Positions 15,634 through 23,386 of a stretch of DNA of 64,000 nucleotides are shown here, one piece after another. Within the stretch, counting starts at the first letter, position 1; each line of letters starts with the position of its first letter. The stretch is from an uncultured Gemmiger sp. Lineage in GTDB: Bacteria; Bacillota; Clostridia; Oscillospirales; Ruminococcaceae. The DNA is taken from positions 1-64,000 of the forward strand of contig CALXHO010000004.1 of the NCBI GenBank assembly GCA_944388125.1. Direction: 5' to 3'. The notes beneath the pieces are model-generated. The model saw only the letters and a program-made list of their open reading frames with translations. It was not told where the DNA came from and did not search any database. The position numbers were made by a program, and so were the translations under genes.

Positions 15634-16713
15634 ATGTTGGATATCAAGGTCACCCGTACCGCCACCCCCAAAGCCAAGCCTGCCGATGAGAATCATCTGG
15701 GCTTCGGCAAGATTTTCACCGACCATATGTTCCTCATGGACTACACCGAGGGCGAAGGCTGGCATGATCCGCGCATTGTACCCTATGCGCCGCTGCCCCT
15801 GGACCCCGCCACGGTGGTGTTCCATTACGCCCAGGAAATTTTTGAGGGCATGAAGGCCTACCGCACCGCCGACGGCACCGTTCAGCTGTTCCGTCCCGAC
15901 TGCAACGCCACCCGCTTCCAGGATTCCGCCGACCGTCTGTGCATCCCCAAGATCCCCGCAGACGATTTCGTCCAGGCCGTTGAGGCCCTGGTGGACGTGG
16001 ACCGCGACTGGGTGCCCTACTCCGACGGCGCTTCGCTGTACATCCGTCCCTTCTGCTTCGCCAACGATGTGGGCCTGGGTGTGCATGCTTCCAAGCATTA
16101 CATCTTCTGCATCATCTGCTCTCCCTCCGGCGCCTACTATGCCGAGGGCCTCGACCCTGTCCGCATCTACGTCGAGGATGAATACATCCGTGCCGCTCCG
16201 GGCCTGACCGGCTTCACCAAGTGCGGCGGCAACTACGCTGCCTCCATCAAGGCCGGCGAGCTGGCCGAGGAGCAGGGCTTCAGCCAGGTTCTGTGGCTGG
16301 ACGGCGTGGAAAAGAAGTACGTCGAGGAAGTCGGCAGCATGAACATCATGTTCAAGATCGACGGCAAGATCTACACCGCCGCCTGCACCGGCACCGTCCT
16401 GCCCGGCGTCACCCGCCGCAGCATCATCGAGCTGCTGCGTGACTGGGGCTATGAGGTCGTCGAGGGCAAGCTGGCCATCGCCGACGTCATGCAGGCTGCC
16501 CGTGACGGCAAGCTGGAGGAAGTCTTCGGCACCGGCACCGCCGCTGTGGTCAGCCCCGTCAAGGAGCTGGACTGGAAGGGCGAGCAGGCCCTCATCGGCG
16601 ACGGCAAGATCGGCACCCTGACCCAGAAGCTGTACGATACCCTCACCGGTATCCAGTGGGGCAAGCTGCCCGACACCAAGGGCTGGACCGTCCCCGTCAA
16701 GAAGGTGTACTGA
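15634..16713 (+). CDS. ilvE: Branched-chain-amino-acid aminotransferase
   Basis: PLP-dependent fold-type IV transaminase of 359 residues that interconverts leucine, isoleucine and valine with their 2-oxo acids. The PLP lysine is K196 in GFTKCGGNYAAS; further family motifs are QEIFEGMKAYRT, YIRPFCFA and VLWLDGVEKKYVEEVGSMNI. Of two nearby ATGs (15628 and 15634) the second is better spaced from AAAGGAGA. Its codon use favours C-ending codons strongly, as expected for a well-expressed gene. It stands alone, with its own promoter and terminator. Confidence 0.96.
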   Translation: MLDIKVTRTATPKAKPADENHLGFGKIFTDHMFLMDYTEGEGWHDPRIVPYAPLPLDPATVVFHYAQEIFEGMKAYRTADGTVQLFRPDCNATRFQDSADRLCIPKIPADDFVQAVEALVDVDRDWVPYSDGASLYIRPFCFANDVGLGVHASKHYIFCIICSPSGAYYAEGLDPVRIYVEDEYIRAAPGLTGFTKCGGNYAASIKAGELAEEQGFSQVLWLDGVEKKYVEEVGSMNIMFKIDGKIYTAACTGTVLPGVTRRSIIELLRDWGYEVVEGKLAIADVMQAARDGKLEEVFGTGTAAVVSPVKELDWKGEQALIGDGKIGTLTQKLYDTLTGIQWGKLPDTKGWTVPVKKVY

Positions 16714-16748
16714 TCCTGCTGCCTGGCAGACAGTTTTTGCAAAATCAA

Positions 16749-16791
16749 AATACCGGGAGTCTCCCCGTGCGGGAGCCTCCCGGTATTTTTT
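16749..16791. terminator. Bidirectional terminator between ilvE and blaI
   Basis: Hairpin ATACCGGGAG...CTCCCGGTAT followed by TTTTTT on the + strand and by T-rich sequence (ATTTTGATTTT) on the minus strand. Confidence 0.8.
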
Positions 16792-16827
16792 GTGCCATAC
16801 AGCCCGGATAGGGGCAAACAAGAAAAA

Positions 16828-17223
16828 TCAGTCCCGGTGCGTGCCGCCGCGCCCGGCTTTGAGGCGGGACAGGTATTCCTCCAGCTCGTCGATGTCCCGG
16901 TCGGTGAGGTCGTCGCTCTCGGCCATGGCGGCGATCAGATTTTTGGCGCTGCCCGCAAACAGGCGGGACAGGGCGCTGCGGCTCTCCACCGGCAGATAGT
17001 CTTTCCGGGACAAGGCGGCGTGGTAGAGATAGCCCCGCCCCTGGCGGCTGCGGCTGACGCAGCCCTTGGCCTCCAGCCGGGCCAGCAGAGCCAGCAGGGT
17101 GGTGCTGGCCCAGTTGTGCCCGGCCAGCCGCTCCTCCAGCTGGGTGCGGGTCAGGGGCTGGTCTGCGTCCCACAGGGCTTTCATGACCTCCAGTTCGGCA
17201 TCGGGCAGACGTTTTTCATGCAT
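16828..17223 (-). CDS. BlaI/MecI/CopY family repressor
   Basis: A 131-residue winged-helix repressor. LPDAELEVMKALWDADQPLT and WASTTLLALLARLEAKGCVS form the DNA-binding domain; the C-terminal half provides the dimerisation helices and the protease-sensitive region. It is the second gene of a pair with a BlaR1-like membrane protease and overlaps it by 8 bp. In the family model the protease is activated by a signal and inactivates the repressor. Two BlaI-type operators sit upstream of the pair, so the system is self-regulated. Confidence 0.92.
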   Translation of the reverse strand: MHEKRLPDAELEVMKALWDADQPLTRTQLEERLAGHNWASTTLLALLARLEAKGCVSRSRQGRGYLYHAALSRKDYLPVESRSALSRLFAGSAKNLIAAMAESDDLTDRDIDELEEYLSRLKAGRGGTHRD

Positions 17224-19201
17224 TGCGGTTCTCCTCCTGGGCAGCGGCGGGTGGGATGGGTTCGGTGGAAGGATCCATCTGCCAGCTTTCCCCCAGATCG
17301 TCGCTGAAAATATAAAATCGGTGATACATGGAATTGCTGTGGTCGGCGGAACAGCTCACCCGCACCCGGCCGGGATGGGTGGGGTCCAGTTTGACCGCAC
17401 AGGTATGGATGCCGGGCACCTCGTCGTAGGGGATCTCCCCCTCCAGGGCGCTCAGGTCCAGGGCTTCCCAGCTGGCGCCGCCGTCCACGGTGCGCCAGAG
17501 GGCAAAGTGGGTGTAGTCGGTGTGGGGCGCCCAGAAGCCAACCTTCTCATTCACCCACAAAAAGGGCTGCAAATGCCAGTTTTCCTGCTCTGTCCCGGCG
17601 GGCAGGCTGTGGCGGCCGGTCAGCTCCCAGGTATTGCCGCCGTCCGCGGTGCGCAGGACGGCCATGCCGTCGCTGCACCAGTAATACGCGGAGGGCCACA
17701 GGGCAGCCTCTTCCTGGGTGGAACCCAGGCGCAGCACCACAAACCCGGTGCTGTCGCTGACCATCTGGTAGTTCATGACCAGGAAAGGCTCCTCCCCGAA
17801 CAGACCGGAGAGGTCGGTGTGGATGTGGTCCCAGTTCTCGCCCTCATCCTTCGAGGTGTAAAGGTCCAGCCCGCCGCTGCCGTCGGCGCAGGCACAGCCC
17901 ACCAGACCCAGGGAGGGAACCTGCCAGCTGTCCCGGAGCTGATAGGGGGTCTCTTCCAGCGGGGCAGGGACAGGGGAGAGGTAAGCACCCCCGTCCAGGT
18001 CCGTCCAGACCGTCTCCCGACCCGTCAGATCGGCGGCGGGGGAGGGCTGGGCGCTCTCCGGCGTTTGGGCCGTGTCGGGTTCCGGGGAGGCGGTGGCGGC
18101 GGGAAGGGAGGAGTCCTCGGCGGGCATCCGGCAGGAGACCAGCCCGCCCGCCAGCAGGGCGCAGAGAGCCAGCCCTGCCAGCGCGGTCCGGCCCCGGCGC
18201 TTGGGGGTCAGGTCCCACAGCTGACGCAGCCGCTCAGCCCAGTCCCTGCGGCTCAGGGCAAAGCCGGTGGTAAGGGAAGGCGCCCGCCCCATGCGGGCGG
18301 CCCGCAGCAGGGCATCGCTGTAAGCGGCGCGGAAGGCGTGATCCTTCCCGGCCACGGCCTGCTCGTCACAGGCGGCCTCAATGTCCCGCCCCGCCCGGCG
18401 GAGAAGCAGCCAGACCGCCGGGTTATACCAGTGCACTGCCGCCGCCAGTACCAGCACCAGCTTGCAGCCTAAATCCCTCCGGCGCAGATGGGTCAGCTCG
18501 TGGGCCAGCATGAGGACGGCCTGCTCCCGTGGCGGCGCCTGGAGCGGCACCAGCAGTACCGGACGCAGCAGCCCGGTCACCAGCGGCCCGCCCACCCCGG
18601 CGCTGGCCATCAGCCGGGGACGGCGGCAAAGACCCATCTGCCTTTGGGCATCCTCCAGGGCAGCCTGCCACTCGGGGTCCGGAACCCGCCGCAGCCGGAA
18701 CACCCGGCGGTACCAGAACCCCCAGGCAAGCCCCTGCCAGAGAAGCACCGCCGCCGCCCCCGCCAGCCACAGACCTGCGGCCACTTCAATCAGCGGGGGC
18801 AGCTGCCGCCCCGCCTCTCCCGCGGCCTGGGGTGCAGGACCCGTCCGAGACGGCCCGTCCACGGCAGCCGGAGGGATGGCGCCGCTCTCCTGGGCAAGGG
18901 AATCATCCGCTGCCTCCTCCACTAGGGGAAAAGCCTCGTCGGCAAAGGCGACCCGGTCCGCTGTCCTGGGCCGGGTCAGGGCATCGGGCACGGTGAGACG
19001 GGCGGCAGGGACATCGGGCAGCAGAAGCCGCAGGGGAAGGAGAAACAGCACTGCCAGCACCAGCCATACCCGGCACAGCCACCGGGCACCGTAGCGCCGC
19101 TGCAGTCTGCGGCCAAGCCCCAGCACCGCAAGGACCACGGCGGCCAGCAGGGCGCCCTGAACGGCATAGGCGGAAAACAGGGAAATCCACAGGGAGGACA
19201 T
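17216..19201 (-). CDS. BlaR1-like M56 metallopeptidase with C-terminal Asp-box repeats
   Basis: A 661-residue membrane protease-sensor. N-terminal membrane segments (about 10-30, 43-62, 140-162) are followed by the zinc-protease motif HELTH (234-238), with a downstream ligand region around DIEAACDE (273-280), and then a last hydrophobic segment (about 340-356). The extracytoplasmic C terminus (from about 360) is not the penicillin-binding domain of BlaR1: it holds a Ser/Pro-rich linker and four Asp-box repeats (SKDEGENW, TADGGNTW, TVDGGASW, SDDLGESW) of sialidase/YCF48-like beta-propellers. It overlaps blaI by 8 bp. It probably senses a ligand other than a beta-lactam and triggers BlaI release; the ligand is unknown. 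Confidence 0.88.
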   Translation of the reverse strand: MSSLWISLFSAYAVQGALLAAVVLAVLGLGRRLQRRYGARWLCRVWLVLAVLFLLPLRLLLPDVPAARLTVPDALTRPRTADRVAFADEAFPLVEEAADDSLAQESGAIPPAAVDGPSRTGPAPQAAGEAGRQLPPLIEVAAGLWLAGAAAVLLWQGLAWGFWYRRVFRLRRVPDPEWQAALEDAQRQMGLCRRPRLMASAGVGGPLVTGLLRPVLLVPLQAPPREQAVLMLAHELTHLRRRDLGCKLVLVLAAAVHWYNPAVWLLLRRAGRDIEAACDEQAVAGKDHAFRAAYSDALLRAARMGRAPSLTTGFALSRRDWAERLRQLWDLTPKRRGRTALAGLALCALLAGGLVSCRMPAEDSSLPAATASPEPDTAQTPESAQPSPAADLTGRETVWTDLDGGAYLSPVPAPLEETPYQLRDSWQVPSLGLVGCACADGSGGLDLYTSKDEGENWDHIHTDLSGLFGEEPFLVMNYQMVSDSTGFVVLRLGSTQEEAALWPSAYYWCSDGMAVLRTADGGNTWELTGRHSLPAGTEQENWHLQPFLWVNEKVGFWAPHTDYTHFALWRTVDGGASWEALDLSALEGEIPYDEVPGIHTCAVKLDPTHPGRVRVSCSADHSNSMYHRFYIFSDDLGESWQMDPSTEPIPPAAAQEENRNA

Positions 19202-19219
19202 ACCGTCACCTCACATTCT

Positions 19220-19275
19220 CTACAAACGTAGAAGTATCCTGATTTTATTCTACAATTGTAGAATAAAACTGTCAA
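19220..19275 (-). promoter_or_regulatory. blaR-blaI promoter with two BlaI operators
   Basis: On the minus strand: -35 TTGACA (19275-19270), 17-bp spacer, -10 TAGAAT (19252-19247). A perfect 26-bp palindrome centred on TACAATTGTA (19243-19268) covers the spacer and -10. A second, imperfect site, CTACAAACGTAG (19220-19231), lies 30 bp away centre to centre. TACA...TGTA cores are typical of BlaI/MecI operators. Confidence 0.85.
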
Positions 19276-19279
19276 CCCT

Positions 19280-19570
19280 TTCCCCGGCCATCGGGGCAAA
19301 GGTGCCGCCGCCGGGCTCTCCCCGTCCGCCTGGCCGTGTCTTTCTTTGCCGGGATGGGGAAGGCTCGCTGCCTCTGCCCGGCACCCGCCGGCCCGATTCT
19401 CCGCCAGCCGGGCCGGTCTCCCTGCGGATTGTCTCAGTCCGGGAAAAACGGACAGCGTACCGAAATCCCATCCCGGAACTTTGTAAAAATCCCCCGGCCG
19501 CCCTGCCCGGTGCCCCGTCCTGTCGGTCTTGCCCCGCTGCAAACTGCTCCTGTTTTTTGCCCGGACACAC
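19280..19570. other. GC-rich intergenic stretch, nothing identified
   Basis: About 290 bp between the blaR operators and the next promoter. Short reading frames here lack ribosome binding sites and plausible protein composition, and I see no RNA gene or repeat. Confidence 0.4.
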
Positions 19571-19599
19571 TTGCACGCACTAAAGCGGCGTGGTATAAT
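19571..19599 (+). promoter_or_regulatory. Promoter of the small anchored-protein gene
   Basis: TTGCAC (19571-19576), 17-bp spacer, TATAAT (19594-19599), 58 bp before the start codon. No better promoter is visible before the his operon, so it may also feed histidine genes by read-through. Confidence 0.6.
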
Positions 19600-19657
19600 A
19601 ACCGACATAAGGCCCCCGGAGGGGACTTGTGGAAGTTTTCAAAAAGGAGGAACAGGC

Positions 19658-20098
19658 ATGGCCCGGAAACACCGTTTGCTGACAGCCGCCGTTGTGGCGG
19701 CAGCCGCGGGCGCAGCACTGCTTTGGCTGCGCAGCCGCGAGCAGGAGCACGAACATACCAAGGGCCCGGAGGCTGACACCACAGCCGCCGAGGCCCCGAA
19801 AACCGCGCCTGCCTGCGATGATACCGAGGTTCCGGTCCAGACGCCGGACACCCCGCAGCCCGCTCCCGTCCAACCGGCGGAGACGCCTGCTCCGGCCCAA
19901 CCGGCCCCCGAGCAGGAGCAGCCGGCCGTCCGGCCCGTGACCTATCGGCCGGTCCGGCCCCAGGACGGCGGTCCCAATGCAAATCCTGTGGAAAGCCACA
20001 CCCAGAAGCCGCCCGTGGTGGACGGCAAGGTAGATCCGACGCAGATTGCTGTGCCGGAGGATTTCGCGGATTGGGACGACCTTGGCTGCCAGGGATAA
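19658..20098 (+). CDS. Small membrane-anchored Pro/Ala/Glu-rich protein
   Basis: A 146-residue protein with one N-terminal hydrophobic segment (residues 8-23, rich in Ala, flanked by MARKHR and RSREQEHEH), so either anchored in the membrane or a signal-peptide protein. The rest is low-complexity, rich in Pro, Ala, Glu and Thr (PVQTPDTPQPAPVQPAETP), with a slightly acidic C terminus ending FADWDDLGCQG. The start follows AAAAAGGAGG. No known domain; a spacer-like wall or membrane protein is the most I can say. A promoter precedes it and a hairpin terminator follows. Confidence 0.75.
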   Translation: MARKHRLLTAAVVAAAAGAALLWLRSREQEHEHTKGPEADTTAAEAPKTAPACDDTEVPVQTPDTPQPAPVQPAETPAPAQPAPEQEQPAVRPVTYRPVRPQDGGPNANPVESHTQKPPVVDGKVDPTQIAVPEDFADWDDLGCQG

Positions 20099-20109
20099 GA
20101 TGCATGCAA

Positions 20110-20157
20110 ACAGGCGCAGCTTTGTACCAAACCGGTGCAAAGCGCGCCTGCTTTTTT
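20110..20157 (+). terminator. Terminator or attenuator ahead of the his operon
   Basis: CAGGCGC-AGCTTTGTACC...GGTGCAAAGCGCGCCTG hairpin followed by TTTTTT. The CCGGTGC in its right half (20132-20138) could instead pair with GCACCGG just downstream (20165-20171), which would break the terminator. It lies between the small anchored gene and the hisZ-hisG fusion. Confidence 0.7.
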
Positions 20158-20232
20158 ATTTCCGGCACCGGATGCAGCGGGAATGTGCGGCCCGCCGGTG
20201 CCCGGCAACATACAGAGAGGGGATCGAAGAAT

Positions 20233-21816
20233 ATGGAACTGGATCTGACCGCGTTTCGCCCGGCGGAGCGCAGCACATTGCAGCTGCGGGTGCTGTACGA
20301 ACAGGCGGGCTACCGCAAATACCGCATGGCCCGCTTTGAGGAGTACGCCCTCTACCAGCAGTACGAGAGCTTTCTGCCCGACGCCCAGGTGGTGACCTTC
20401 ACCGACCTGGACGGCAAGCTGCGGGCCATCAAGCCGGACGTGACGCTGTCCATTGCCAAAAACGCCCAGCCCGCGCCGGGAACCTGCAAAAAGTACTATT
20501 ACACCGAGCAGGTCTGCCGTCCCAGCCGGGAGAGCCACACCTTCACCGAGATCAGCCAGATGGGCCTGGAATGCCTGGGCACGGTGGGGTCGGCAGAACA
20601 GGCGGAGGTGATCCGCCTGGCGGCCCAGAGCCTGGCAGCCCTGGGCGCCCCCGGCGTCATGGAGCTGGGGCACATGGGCTTTGTGACGGCCCTTCTGGAC
20701 GGCATCGGCGCGGCCAAGGCTGACCGCCCCGCCCTGCTGGCCCTGTTGCAGGAGAAAAACCCCCATGGCCTGCGGCAGGCCGCCCAGAAAGCCGGGCTGC
20801 CGGAGGAGGGCATCGACGCTTTGGCCGAGCTGTTGACCCTCAACGGCCCGCTCACCCAGACCCTGGCCGCCGCCCGCAGCTGCTGCCGCTACCCCGGCCA
20901 GCGGGAAGCCCTGGATGAGCTCACCGCCCTCCAGAACGACCTGGGGGAGGCCGCCCGGGGCGCCCGGCTGGATCTGAGCCTGGCGGGCGACATGGAATAC
21001 TACAACGGTTTGGTCTTCAGCGGGTATCTGTCCGGCATTCCCCGGGCGGTGCTCAAGGGTGGCCAGTACGACCTGCTCATCCGCCGCTTCACTCCGGGGG
21101 CCTGTGCCCTGGGCTTTGCCCTCTACCTGGACGAGCTGGAACGGCTGGAAGCCCCCCTGCCTCCCGTGCGGGAGGGGGAGACCGACGGCAACCGTTGGCT
21201 GAACATCGCCCTGCCCAAGGGCCGCCTGGGGGACAAGGCCTACGCCCTGCTGGCCGGGGCGGGCTACGGCGCGGGGGACTATAACGACACCCGCAAGCTG
21301 GTCATCGAAAACCCCGACGCCCGGGTGCGGTACTTCCTGGTCAAGCCCAGCGACGTTGCCATCTACGTGGAGCACGGCGCGGCGGATGTGGGCATTGTGG
21401 GCAAGGACATCCTGTCCGAGAGCGGCGCCGATGTCTATGAGCTCATGGACACCGGCATGGGCCGCTGCCGCATGTGCGTGGCGGGACCCAAGAATTTTGC
21501 CGACGACGAGAGCCGGGCCCTGCGGGTGGCCACCAAGTTTGTCAACATCGCCCGGGCCCATTACGAGCAGACCGGCCGGGACATCGACATCATCAAGCTC
21601 AACGGCTCCATCGAGCTGGCCCCCATCCTGGGCCTGTCCGACGTCATCGTGGATATCGTGGAGACCGGCACCACCCTGAAAGAAAACGATCTTGCCGTGC
21701 TGGAGGAGTTCATGCCCATCTCGGCGCGGTTCATCGCCAACAAGGCGAGCTATCAGTTCAAGCGGGCGGCCATCGACGCTCTGCTGGGCAGCATGAAGGA
21801 GGCACTGGAACAATGA
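20233..21816 (+). CDS. hisG: HisZ-HisG fusion: ATP phosphoribosyltransferase
   Basis: A 527-residue fusion of the two subunits of the short-form ATP phosphoribosyltransferase, the first step of histidine synthesis. Residues 1 to about 315 are HisZ, a class II histidyl-tRNA-synthetase paralog (LYEQAGYRKYRMARFEEYALY, AIKPDVTLSIAK, EYYNGLVFSGY). Residues about 320-527 are catalytic HisG (IALPKGRLG, VGIVGKDILSE and VETGTTLKEN, the PRPP-binding loop). The two are usually separate genes; here a short linker (PPVREGETDGN) joins them. The ATG at 20233 follows AGAGAGGGGA. It overlaps hisD by ATGA and heads the operon. Confidence 0.95.
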   Translation: MELDLTAFRPAERSTLQLRVLYEQAGYRKYRMARFEEYALYQQYESFLPDAQVVTFTDLDGKLRAIKPDVTLSIAKNAQPAPGTCKKYYYTEQVCRPSRESHTFTEISQMGLECLGTVGSAEQAEVIRLAAQSLAALGAPGVMELGHMGFVTALLDGIGAAKADRPALLALLQEKNPHGLRQAAQKAGLPEEGIDALAELLTLNGPLTQTLAAARSCCRYPGQREALDELTALQNDLGEAARGARLDLSLAGDMEYYNGLVFSGYLSGIPRAVLKGGQYDLLIRRFTPGACALGFALYLDELERLEAPLPPVREGETDGNRWLNIALPKGRLGDKAYALLAGAGYGAGDYNDTRKLVIENPDARVRYFLVKPSDVAIYVEHGAADVGIVGKDILSESGADVYELMDTGMGRCRMCVAGPKNFADDESRALRVATKFVNIARAHYEQTGRDIDIIKLNGSIELAPILGLSDVIVDIVETGTTLKENDLAVLEEFMPISARFIANKASYQFKRAAIDALLGSMKEALEQ

Positions 21817-23096
21817 TCCGTATTTTTGAATTTGATGCCCTGAAACCGGAGGAGATCCTCAACCGGGACATCCGGGCCGAGGCCGACGTGGAAGCCACCG
21901 TGGACGCCATCATTGCCGACGTCCGCGCCCGTGGCGACGCCGCCCTGAAAGACTATGCCCTCAAGTTCGACCATGCCAAGATCGACGACCTGCGGGTGAG
22001 CCAGCAGGAGATCGACGAGGCTTTTGCCGCCATGGAGCCGGACTTCCTCAAAACGCTGGAGATGGCCGCCGAAAATATCCGGGCCTTCCACCGCCAGCAG
22101 GTGCACAAGGACTTCATGCTGGAGCGGGGCCCCGGCATCACCCTGGGCCAGAAGTACACCCCCATTGAGCGGGCGGGCGTCTATGTGCCCGGCGGCACCG
22201 CGGCCTACCCCTCCACCGTGCTCATGGACGTCATCCCCGCCAAGGTGGCGGGCGTGTCCGAGATCGTCATGACCACCCCGGCGGGCAAGGACGGCAAGGT
22301 CAACCCCGCCATTCTGGCCGCAGCGGTGACGGCGGGCATTGACAAGATCTTCAAGACCGGCGGCGCCCAGGCTGTGGCCGCCCTGGCCTACGGCACCGAG
22401 AGCATCCCCGCCGTGGACAAGATCGTCGGCCCCGGCAACATCTACGTGGCCACTGCCAAGCGCAAGGTCTTCGGCAAGGTGGGCATCGACATGATCGCCG
22501 GGCCGTCGGAGATCCTGGTCCTGGCCGACGGCAAGAGCAACCCCGCCTGGGTGGCCGCCGACCTGCTCAGCCAGGCCGAGCACGACAAGCTGGCCAGCCC
22601 GGTCCTCGTCACCGACAGCATGGAGCTGGCCAAGGCGGTGCAGGCAGCATTGGAAGTGCAGATCCCTCAGCTGCCCCGGGCCGACATTGCCCGGGCCAGC
22701 GTGGATACCAACGGCAAGATCGTGGTGGCCGCCGACCTGGACCGGGCCATCGACGCGGCCAACATCATCGCGCCGGAGCACCTGGAGATCTGCCTGGACG
22801 ATCCCTTTGCCGTGCTGGGCCGCATCAAGAACGCGGGCAGCATCTTCATGGGCCGCAACGTGCCGGAAGCTCTGGGCGACTACTTCGCCGGGCCCAACCA
22901 CACCCTGCCCACCAGCGGCACGGCGCGGTTCTCCAGCCCCCTGAGCGTGGACGACTTTGTCAAGAAGTCCAGCTTCATCTACTACACCCGGGACGCTCTG
23001 GGCAAAGTGCAGGGCCGCATTGCCGACTTTGCCGAGCACGAGGGCCTGCACGCCCACGCCAAGAGCGTGACCATCCGTTTTGAGGAGGACAAGTGA
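21813..23096 (+). CDS. hisD: Histidinol dehydrogenase
   Basis: A 427-residue zinc enzyme that catalyses the last two steps, L-histidinol to L-histidine with two NAD+. Seen: YVPGGTAAYPSTVLM, the nucleotide-binding region VDKIVGPGNIYVA, SQAEHD and GPNHTLPTSGTARF with catalytic/zinc His residues, and the C-terminal HEGLHAHAKS zinc ligand segment. The length is normal. The ATG overlaps the stop of hisZG by 4 bp (ATGA), so translation is coupled. Confidence 0.97.
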   Translation: MIRIFEFDALKPEEILNRDIRAEADVEATVDAIIADVRARGDAALKDYALKFDHAKIDDLRVSQQEIDEAFAAMEPDFLKTLEMAAENIRAFHRQQVHKDFMLERGPGITLGQKYTPIERAGVYVPGGTAAYPSTVLMDVIPAKVAGVSEIVMTTPAGKDGKVNPAILAAAVTAGIDKIFKTGGAQAVAALAYGTESIPAVDKIVGPGNIYVATAKRKVFGKVGIDMIAGPSEILVLADGKSNPAWVAADLLSQAEHDKLASPVLVTDSMELAKAVQAALEVQIPQLPRADIARASVDTNGKIVVAADLDRAIDAANIIAPEHLEICLDDPFAVLGRIKNAGSIFMGRNVPEALGDYFAGPNHTLPTSGTARFSSPLSVDDFVKKSSFIYYTRDALGKVQGRIADFAEHEGLHAHAKSVTIRFEEDK

Positions 23097-23097
23097 T

Positions 23098-23346
23098 ATG
23101 GAGTACCGCTACGACACCCAGCTGCTCATCGAGGGCCACGACCTGGATGAGGATGAGATCCACGACCAGATCATGAGCCGCTTCAAGGGCGACTGCCTGC
23201 TGGTGGTGGGGGACGACGACCTCATCAAGCTGCACTACCATACCAACGAGCCCTGGCTGGTGCTGGAATACTGCGCCTCCCTGGGAGAAATCTTCGACAT
23301 TGTGGTGGAGGACATGGACCGCCAGGCCCGGGGCCTCAAGGGCTGA
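23098..23346 (+). CDS. Stand-alone FakA/DAK-type C-terminal domain
   Basis: An 82-residue protein that looks like one module of the dihydroxyacetone-kinase-like FakA (YloV) proteins: the stretch GDCLLVVGDDDLIKLHYHTN, then EPWLVLEYCASLGEIFDIVV and EDMDRQ, closely follows the FakA C-terminal pattern GDS.VV..DD.VKVH.HT..P..VL.Y....G.L..I.I.NM. The kinase nucleotide-binding domain is absent, so it cannot be an active kinase alone. It starts 1 bp after the hisD stop and is 40 bp before hisC, deep in the his operon. Role unknown; a ligand-binding or partner protein is possible. Confidence 0.8.
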   Translation: MEYRYDTQLLIEGHDLDEDEIHDQIMSRFKGDCLLVVGDDDLIKLHYHTNEPWLVLEYCASLGEIFDIVVEDMDRQARGLKG

Positions 23347-23386
23347 ACCCGACCCAAAATCTCAATCAGGAAGAAGGCAATCTGCC

